Below are positions 58,333-64,000 of a DNA stretch of 64,000 bases, piece by piece. Made by a program: the position numbers and the translations under genes. The DNA lies in NCBI RefSeq assembly GCF_002104515.1, contig NZ_NBOE01000006.1, forward strand, positions 1 to 64,000, given 5' to 3'. Each line of letters opens with the position of its first letter. Position 1 is the stretch's first letter. The notes under the pieces are model-generated. The model saw only the letters and a list, made by a program, of their open reading frames with translations. It was not told the origin of the DNA and made no database searches. The DNA comes from Colwellia polaris. Lineage in GTDB: Bacteria > Pseudomonadota > Gammaproteobacteria > Enterobacterales > Alteromonadaceae.

Positions 58333-59166
58333 GTGAAAGCATATCTTGATCTAATGCGTCATGTCAGAGATGAAGGGGTTGAAAAATCTGATCGAACTGG
58401 CACAGGAACAAAAAGTATATTTGGTTATCAAATGCGTTTTGATCTTGCAAAAGGGTTTCCGCTAGTTACCACAAAAAAATGCCACCTTAAATCGATAATT
58501 CATGAGTTATTATGGTTTATTAAAGGTGAATCTAATATTGAATATTTAAAACAAAACGGTGTGAAAATTTGGGATGCTTGGGCAACTGAAGAGGGTGAGC
58601 TTGGCCCTGTTTATGGCGTTCAATGGCGAAATTGGCCGGCACAAAACGGCGAAACTATTGATCAATTGGCACAATTAATTGATGATTTAAAAAATAATCC
58701 AGATTCTCGTCGCCATATTATTACTGCTTGGAACCCCGCATTACTGCCAGATACATCGATTAGCCCTGACGCAAATGCGGCAATAGGCAAGCAAGCATTG
58801 CCTCCGTGTCATACTTTGTTTCAGTTTTACGTGCTAAACGGCAAGTTAAGCTGTCAATTGTATCAACGCAGCGCAGACATTTTTCTTGGCGTACCTTTTA
58901 ATATTGCAAGCTATGCATTATTTACTATGATGATCGCTCAAGTATGTGATTTAGAGTTAGGCGATTTTGTTCATACATTTGGTGATGCTCATTTGTATTT
59001 GAACCACCTTGAGCAAGTAGACGAGCAGTTATCTCGCGAACCACTGGCTTTGCCAAGTATGTGGATTAATCCTGAGGTAAAAAGTATTTTTGATTTCACC
59101 TATGAAGATTTTGAACTTCAAAACTATCAGGCACACCCTCATATTAAAGCGGCCATTTCGGTATAG
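58333..59166 (+). CDS. thyA: Thymidylate synthase
   Basis: 277 residues converting dUMP to dTMP with methylene-tetrahydrofolate. Start GTG 58333 with GAGGGAA upstream; the longer frame from 58303 is not conserved. Motifs: [19 protein letters not shown], catalytic C159 in [43 protein letters not shown] stretch of about 13 residues (around 140-154, before LPPC) makes it longer than E. coli ThyA (264 aa). Confidence 0.96.
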   Translation: MKAYLDLMRHVRDEGVEKSDRTGTGTKSIFGYQMRFDLAKGFPLVTTKKCHLKSIIHELLWFIKGESNIEYLKQNGVKIWDAWATEEGELGPVYGVQWRNWPAQNGETIDQLAQLIDDLKNNPDSRRHIITAWNPALLPDTSISPDANAAIGKQALPPCHTLFQFYVLNGKLSCQLYQRSADIFLGVPFNIASYALFTMMIAQVCDLELGDFVHTFGDAHLYLNHLEQVDEQLSREPLALPSMWINPEVKSIFDFTYEDFELQNYQAHPHIKAAISV

Positions 59167-59204
59167 AGTGACCTATGTGGTAATGTTTCATAAAATATCA
59201 GACT

Positions 59205-59233
59205 AAGAGTGCTCTAAGCACTCTTTTTTTTTT
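59205..59233 (+). terminator. Terminator after thyA
   Basis: AAGAGTGCT, loop CTA, AGCACTCTT and a T10 run. Confidence 0.88.
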
Positions 59234-59636
59234 AATACTTTTCTTTATTGCTGAAAATTAATAGTATCATTAATAGCTTGTATTACACTCTCAGTCTATT
59301 AGCCAAATTTGCTGAGTAAAACGTTAAAGTTTAAGTAAGTCGAGCTAATTCACGCTTAAGATTTATCAGTAGAATAACTACTGACTAAGTTTAATGACTG
59401 ATAATCCTCTATTTTCCCGCATGAAAAAGTAGAACATTTAAATATTTAACCGTTTGAATATATGTTTTTATTAATAATTTGCAGGTTAAAAAATATACTT
59501 TTAATTGCTTGGTTTTCAATGTACTGTGTTAAATAAAATGGATTTAATTTTTTAGCTTCGCACAATAAAGTAGAGCAATTAATTAAATCGTTTAGTATTA
59601 ACGGCTGTTTTTTAACTTTAAAAGAAGGATACTTTG
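59234..59636. other. Intergenic region upstream of the HDOD gene
   Basis: AT-rich with short frames only; no gene or clear site recognised. Confidence 0.4.
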
Positions 59637-60476
59637 ATGAGCGCAGAAAACGCACTTTATATAATACTTATTGAAAAAATAAAACAAGATGCGTTAGTAC
59701 TGCCTACGTTACCTGAAGTCGCTTTAAAAGTTAGACAAGCTGCTGATGATCCTGATATCAGTTTAGCTAGAATGAGCGATATTATTAGTCATGATGCAGC
59801 GCTTTCTTTAGGCGTTTTAAAAGTGTCTAATAGCGTTGCTTTTGGCCGAGGTGTAAAAGTAAACTCTGTTCCTACAGCCGTTACTCGCATCGGTTTAAGA
59901 CAAATTAAAACTATTGCTACGGCAATGGCTGTTGAGCAAATGTTTGTTTCTGACAATCAAGTTGTATCTCAATACATGCAAAAATCGTGGCGTAAAACTA
60001 TTGATGTAGCTTCGGTTGCTATTACTTTGATGACATTTTATTTACAAAAAAATAAGCAATCTAATTTTACCCTTGAATCATTAACGTTAGCCGCACTGAT
60101 ACATAATATTGGTATTTTACCTATTTTAGCTGAAGCAAAAAATCACCCTGACGTATTTGCAAAATCGGCTTTTTTGAATAAAGTGATCGTTAAACTCTCC
60201 AATGAAATAGCCGCTGAAATGACAAATGCTTGGGGGTTCTCAAAAGACTTTAGAGAAGTTGTGATTACATGGAACGACTTAAGTGTATTACCGAAAGAAG
60301 CACACTACATTGACTTCATTCGAGCTGGTGCCGTTTATCATGAAATATTTAAAAATGAATCTACCCAAGAGTTTTTATTGGAAAGCTATGTTGAAAAAGG
60401 CATTTTACCGAATTTAAACTTTATGAAGACAGAAGAGTTTACTGACAGGTTAGCGCAAGTTAAATCAATGTTTTAA
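59637..60476 (+). CDS. HDOD domain protein
   Basis: 279 residues, one HDOD domain (about 15-210): LPTLPEVALKVRQAADDPDISLARMSDIISHDAALSLGVLKVSNS and AALIHNIGILPILAE. HDOD proteins are degenerate HD-fold signalling proteins, commonly acting in cyclic-di-GMP or stress networks through protein contacts. There is no attached effector domain. AAGGATAC precedes the ATG. Confidence 0.88.
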   Translation: MSAENALYIILIEKIKQDALVLPTLPEVALKVRQAADDPDISLARMSDIISHDAALSLGVLKVSNSVAFGRGVKVNSVPTAVTRIGLRQIKTIATAMAVEQMFVSDNQVVSQYMQKSWRKTIDVASVAITLMTFYLQKNKQSNFTLESLTLAALIHNIGILPILAEAKNHPDVFAKSAFLNKVIVKLSNEIAAEMTNAWGFSKDFREVVITWNDLSVLPKEAHYIDFIRAGAVYHEIFKNESTQEFLLESYVEKGILPNLNFMKTEEFTDRLAQVKSMF

Positions 60477-60523
60477 AATCCACCTCTGCAATATTGTAGA
60501 ATTCGAAACTTTACTTATTGATA

Positions 60524-60552
60524 CTAAAAAGACGCTGAAAGCGCCTTTTTAG
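60524..60552. terminator. Bidirectional terminator between HDOD gene and rdgC
   Basis: CTAAAAAG-ACGCT, loop GAA, AGCG-CCTTTTTAG, with one mismatched pair. Suited to both converging transcripts. Confidence 0.8.
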
Positions 60553-60584
60553 TTACGAGTAAACTTCTTTGATAAACCGCGATA

Positions 60585-61505
60585 TTATACTTCTAAATAA
60601 TCACTCGCTTTTAGTGAAAACTCAGCTAATAAATTATCTATAAAACGATTTAACTCGCCAGCCATTAAGGCAAAATCTGCATCGAGTTTGGCAACAATAT
60701 CATCACTATCAATATCGTCATTCTGCTCTTGTATTACGTCATAGAACTTAAGGCGTTTAATCGCTAAGTCGTCACATAAGATAAACGATAATGACTCATC
60801 CCATTCTAGTGCTACTTTTACAACATATTTGTCTGCATCTAAGTGGGCTTTAATCTCTTCAGAAGTTAAGTCTTGATTCTTAACGCGAACTACAGCACCG
60901 TCATCTCCAAGGGCATTAAATTCTGCTTCCATGCCGAGTTGGAAATTAGCGCCTAAATTGCTTTCTACTAACCACTCTGTCATTAGCTCATCAGGTGCTT
61001 TTTCTGGTGAAGGTGTTGTTACTGGCAAGGTGCCAAGTGATTTACGTAAAAGCGCTAAAAAGTCTTCGGCTTTACCTCTGCTACTGGTATCAACAACAAT
61101 AATGTTGTGTACAGGGTTGATATAAGCACGGGTATCACTAAAACGAGAAAAAGCTCTAGGCAGTAATTCAAAAATAATATCTTCTTTAAATTGCTCTTTT
61201 TCTTTCTTTGTAGCACCGCGAGATTGTTCAGCTTCTAATTGTGCTACTTTTTGCTCAAGCATGTCTTTAACAACAGGAGCTGGGAGAATTTTTTCTTCTT
61301 TACGGGCGCATAATAAGTAATTGCCGTTTACACCGTGTACTACAGTATCACCATGTTTACCTAACGCGTTAACCCAACCAAAATGTGATTGCTCAGTTGA
61401 TGCACAAGGAGTAAATAAATGCTCAGATAATTGTTTCTCTAAATCTTCTTCAGAACATTCAAAAGGGCGGGTAAAAGCAAAAAAGTATAGGTTTTTAAAC
61501 CACAT
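60585..61505 (-). CDS. rdgC: Recombination-associated protein RdgC
   Basis: 306 residues, non-specific DNA-binding protein that restrains RecA. The whole length matches the family: MWFKNLYFFAFTRPF start, FGWVNALGKHGD, LPRAFSRFSDTRAYI, LVESNLGANFQLGMEAEF, VALEWDESLSFILCDDLAIKRLKF, and the C-terminal DADFALMAGEL. Nucleoid protein. Confidence 0.95.
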   Translation of the reverse strand: MWFKNLYFFAFTRPFECSEEDLEKQLSEHLFTPCASTEQSHFGWVNALGKHGDTVVHGVNGNYLLCARKEEKILPAPVVKDMLEQKVAQLEAEQSRGATKKEKEQFKEDIIFELLPRAFSRFSDTRAYINPVHNIIVVDTSSRGKAEDFLALLRKSLGTLPVTTPSPEKAPDELMTEWLVESNLGANFQLGMEAEFNALGDDGAVVRVKNQDLTSEEIKAHLDADKYVVKVALEWDESLSFILCDDLAIKRLKFYDVIQEQNDDIDSDDIVAKLDADFALMAGELNRFIDNLLAEFSLKASDYLEV

Positions 61506-61618
61506 TAAAATAATCCTTGCCCTGTTACTGTGGGCGAATAATTGAAAAACGACGGCTATATTACCGTACTTATATCAATCACGCACGCCTTAGATTAATC
61601 CAACGATATACTCAGTAT

Positions 61619-63376
61619 TTAATGCATATTATTAAATTTTATTTCGTAAGCTAAGCCTTCATTAACGACAGAAGTTGCATGAATACTACCACCTAAGGTA
61701 TCGGTGACTAAGTTATGTACTATATGAGTGCCTAAGCCAGTTCCACCTTTGGTGGCTTTAGTAGTAAAGAATGGATCAAACAAATGTGCTAATTGCTGCT
61801 CAGACAAACCGTGGCCGTTGTCTTTATACATAATATGAACTTGTTCACCATTAAGTTGAATATCTATTGTAATTTTACCTCGGTTGATATCCTTTAAGCC
61901 ATGCACTACTGAGTTGATGATGAGGTTAGTAAATATTTGAGAAATAGCCCCCGCGTGGCAATATATTTCTGCATCGTTAGGGCAATTAACCTTAATTGTG
62001 TGATTGGTTTTTTTCAGCTTAGGGTGCAAAGAATGAATAATCTCGTCAAGGTATTGAGCTAAGTTAATTTGACGAATTTTTTCACTTATTTGATCAACTG
62101 CCACTTGTTTATAGCTAGTAATTAACTCTGAGGCCCGTTCAAGGTTGTTAAGCAATAAATCTAACCCTTGTTTTGAGTTATTGGTAAAATCGTTAAGCTC
62201 ACGTTTTGAGAGTTTATTACTGTCGATGTCTGACTTAAGTTTACTCAGTAAATCTGTTAGATAAGTGGTTGAAGTTATACTGACGCCAATTGGGGTATTA
62301 ATTTCATGGGTAACTTCTGCCGACATGCTCCCAAGTGCTGCCATTTTTTCTGTATCAAGTAATCGCTCTTGGGCTTTTTTTAATTCCTTTATTGAGCCTT
62401 TCAATTCATTATTAGTTTCTAAAAGGGTTTTTTCAGTAAGACTTCTTCGGCTATTTTCAGCTTGAAGTTTTTGTTGTTGCTCTAATAGCTCTCGTTGTTG
62501 TAGTTCCATTTTTAACATAGTGGTGCTTAATGAAGATGTTTTACGGGCGACCTCTTGTTCTAGCATTAAATTTTGTTCATCTAATTTACTGTTTGCTGAA
62601 ATAACTTTACTTTGTGTTAAAGCTAACTTTTCTTGGTAGATCACGAGTTCATCAATTAAATTGTTGTATGCATTTTGAAGAATATTTAACTCATTATTTT
62701 CATAATTAATAACATGTAGTTTAGAGGCTTCAGGATCATCTATATCAAATTGATTAATTTGCTCGGTTAATTCGTTTAGTGGGTGCGTTAATAGGCTAGA
62801 AAAGGCTAAAGAAAAGAGCAATACAAGTGCTGCGGTTTTGACCATAGCATTACCAATGAGAAAATATATGCCGACTTGTATGCGATTGAAAATCACCTCG
62901 TTACTTGATAATAATGTCACAGAGCCAACTTTGGTTGTACGGCCTGAAAACTCAAAAATTAATGGAAAAGCATGGCCAAATAACCCTGTATTGTGTGAGC
63001 TAACATTAAAGTATTTTTGATCATCACCTGTTTTATTTGCATTTGAAGATTCTATAAAGAGGTTATCTTCTCCAGTTGTAACACCTAATTGGGCAATAAC
63101 AAAATTATTCTCATCGGTAACTGTTATACCTTTAATCATAGGGATAGCGACTAAACCTTCGGCAATTGATATTGCCTGTTGGGTGTTAAGTTCCCATACT
63201 GCACGCGTTAAACTGCCACTAAAAGTTTTTTCTAAGGTGAGTAACTCGCTGGCAATGTGGTTTTTGGTATTTATATATTCTGCGCCAATCTGTACACAAG
63301 TAACGATAAATGTCAGCACAAAGTACAATGACAATACGCGCGTTAGAAGCTTTCGTGACAGACTTGTTGTTTTCAT
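61619..63376 (-). CDS. Sensor histidine kinase (orphan)
   Basis: 585 residues. Membrane helix (about 12-32), a periplasmic domain with LTRAVWELNTQQAISIAEGL, second helix (about 180-200), HAMP-like segment, long coiled coil (about 240-335), kinase H-box VTHEINTPIG, N-box SQIFTNLIINSVVHGL, and G-boxes DNGHGL and GGTGLGTHIV. Same plan as the kinase at 35381, with similar sensor (W-x-x-N) and H-box. No cognate regulator nearby; the partner is unknown. Confidence 0.9.
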   Translation of the reverse strand: MKTTSLSRKLLTRVLSLYFVLTFIVTCVQIGAEYINTKNHIASELLTLEKTFSGSLTRAVWELNTQQAISIAEGLVAIPMIKGITVTDENNFVIAQLGVTTGEDNLFIESSNANKTGDDQKYFNVSSHNTGLFGHAFPLIFEFSGRTTKVGSVTLLSSNEVIFNRIQVGIYFLIGNAMVKTAALVLLFSLAFSSLLTHPLNELTEQINQFDIDDPEASKLHVINYENNELNILQNAYNNLIDELVIYQEKLALTQSKVISANSKLDEQNLMLEQEVARKTSSLSTTMLKMELQQRELLEQQQKLQAENSRRSLTEKTLLETNNELKGSIKELKKAQERLLDTEKMAALGSMSAEVTHEINTPIGVSITSTTYLTDLLSKLKSDIDSNKLSKRELNDFTNNSKQGLDLLLNNLERASELITSYKQVAVDQISEKIRQINLAQYLDEIIHSLHPKLKKTNHTIKVNCPNDAEIYCHAGAISQIFTNLIINSVVHGLKDINRGKITIDIQLNGEQVHIMYKDNGHGLSEQQLAHLFDPFFTTKATKGGTGLGTHIVHNLVTDTLGGSIHATSVVNEGLAYEIKFNNMH

Positions 63377-63608
63377 TAAATAGTTCTTCTATTAAGTGGT
63401 TGTTAACTCTTGCGGTTTTAAAAAGTTCGTGCTTTCAATGTTCAATGATAGATACCAATAGATTAGGCATTTAATAAGCCTAACTTCTCCGTGTAGTTAA
63501 TTCAATATACGATATTAACTGCCTTATTTCTCTTAAAAACTTAAAAATAGTTCTAGGTATCAATAAATAAAAACAATTTTTTTAAAATTTCAAAAAAATA
63601 ACTTCTTG
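63377..63608. other. Intergenic region between the orphan kinase and the porin
   Basis: AT-rich, no gene. It leads to the Pho-box-like repeat upstream of the porin gene. Confidence 0.4.
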
Positions 63609-63630
63609 TGTCACAAAAGTGTCATAAAAG
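63609..63630 (+). promoter_or_regulatory. Pho-box-like direct repeat upstream of the porin gene
   Basis: TGTCACAAAAG followed at once by TGTCATAAAAG: two TGTCAY repeats spaced by 11 bp, the layout of PhoB boxes. It lies about 58 bp before the ATG of the porin gene. Confidence 0.6.
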
Positions 63631-63687
63631 TTTGGCAATATAGTCGAAATAATTTTTAGCCATACTTAAATTTACAAAGGTATCACC

Positions 63688-64000
63688 ATGAAACATACTT
63701 ACAACAAAATCGCTGTAGTTTTATTGTCTTCTTTATCAATGTCGGCATTTGCAGCTAATGTTGAAGTTTACGGTAAAGCAAATCTTTCTCTACAATCTTC
63801 TGATGAAGGAGAAGGCTCTTTTACCGAAGTAAAAAGTAACGCTTCGCGTATTGGTCTAAAAGGTTCACATGACCTGGGCGATGGCTTAACGGTAATTTAT
63901 AAAGCTGAGTTCCAAGTTGACTTAGATGGTGATAGCGACAAAGGCGACAGCATTACAGATCGTAACCAATATGTTGGTTTAGCAGGTAACTTTGGTGAAG
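63688..64000 (+). CDS. Gram-negative porin, N-terminal part
   Basis: Runs off the end of the window after 104 residues. Signal peptide (to AFA, about residue 22), then the porin start ANVEVYGKANLSLQSSDEG, SNASRIGLKGSHDLGDGLTV, YKAEFQVDLD and NQYVGLAGNFGE, typical of trimeric 16-stranded general porins. AAAGG precedes the ATG. The Pho-box-like repeat upstream suggests expression under phosphate limitation (inference). Confidence 0.9.
   Translation, partial: MKHTYNKIAVVLLSSLSMSAFAANVEVYGKANLSLQSSDEGEGSFTEVKSNASRIGLKGSHDLGDGLTVIYKAEFQVDLDGDSDKGDSITDRNQYVGLAGNFGE

Noticed and set aside
59446..59655. A 69-codon reverse-strand frame upstream of the HDOD gene
   Set aside because: AT-rich, no ribosome binding site or domain, and it runs into the start of the HDOD gene.

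Overview
The window looks like a chromosomal segment of a marine gammaproteobacterium of the order Alteromonadales, most likely a Colwelliaceae relative (Colwellia/Thalassotalea type). This is inferred from the AT-rich sequence, the CydABX-CydDC, RdgC, MutH, RppH-PtsP and AsmA proteins, the PEP-CTERM proteins and the marine-type repeats. No species can be fixed from the sequence alone.

Layout. 1-1144 holds the remains of two transposase genes. 1344-2400 holds two promoterless gene cassettes whose R-type boundary heptamers pair exactly with the first half-site of the attC site that follows each gene: a small integron-cassette remnant with no integrase in view. 2663-2877 is a MITE-like repeat. 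2927-7066 carries asmA, htpX and a periplasmic solute-binding protein. 7390-16667 is an accessory block with three PEP-CTERM proteins (7521, 8684, 15977), a zinc-ribbon/TPR membrane gene pair and a 1327-residue hybrid sensor kinase with an AraC output domain. 17007-25874 is a respiration block: a sigma-54 enhancer-binding protein divergent from cydA-cydB-cydX-cydD-cydC and a c-heme protein. 26223-32296 has tRNA-Thr and tRNA-Phe with a stringent-type promoter, yggX-mutY, yggL, an OmpK/Tsx-like channel, a chemoreceptor and trmB. 33144-35094 is an alkylation-repair pair (ogt and an Ada-AlkA fusion). 35381-53301 mixes a sensor kinase, an NhaC antiporter with a divergent GntR regulator, a SulP transporter, paired amidohydrolases, a class-I amidotransferase, a DedA/VTT-type protein, acnA, a hexose-6-phosphate mutarotase and a diguanylate cyclase. 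53416-61505 holds conserved genes (mutH, rppH, ptsP, a TSUP permease, thyA, an HDOD gene, rdgC). The window ends with an orphan kinase and the start of a porin gene preceded by a Pho-box-like repeat.

How it fits together. All three PEP-CTERM genes have a GG-N10-GC (sigma-54) promoter and a shared 17-bp box (TGTC...TTTACA) ending 64-65 bp upstream of the promoter GG. They also share near-identical 3' ends (sorting signal plus terminator) around unrelated central domains. The cyd operon has its own GG-N10-GC promoter, with palindromic candidate activator sites next to the divergent activator gene. Sigma-54 control therefore recurs across about 11 kb. A 231-bp miniature element is present twice in opposite orientation, each copy with perfect terminal repeats and a 4-bp target duplication. 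The repeat at 2663-2877 shares its core.
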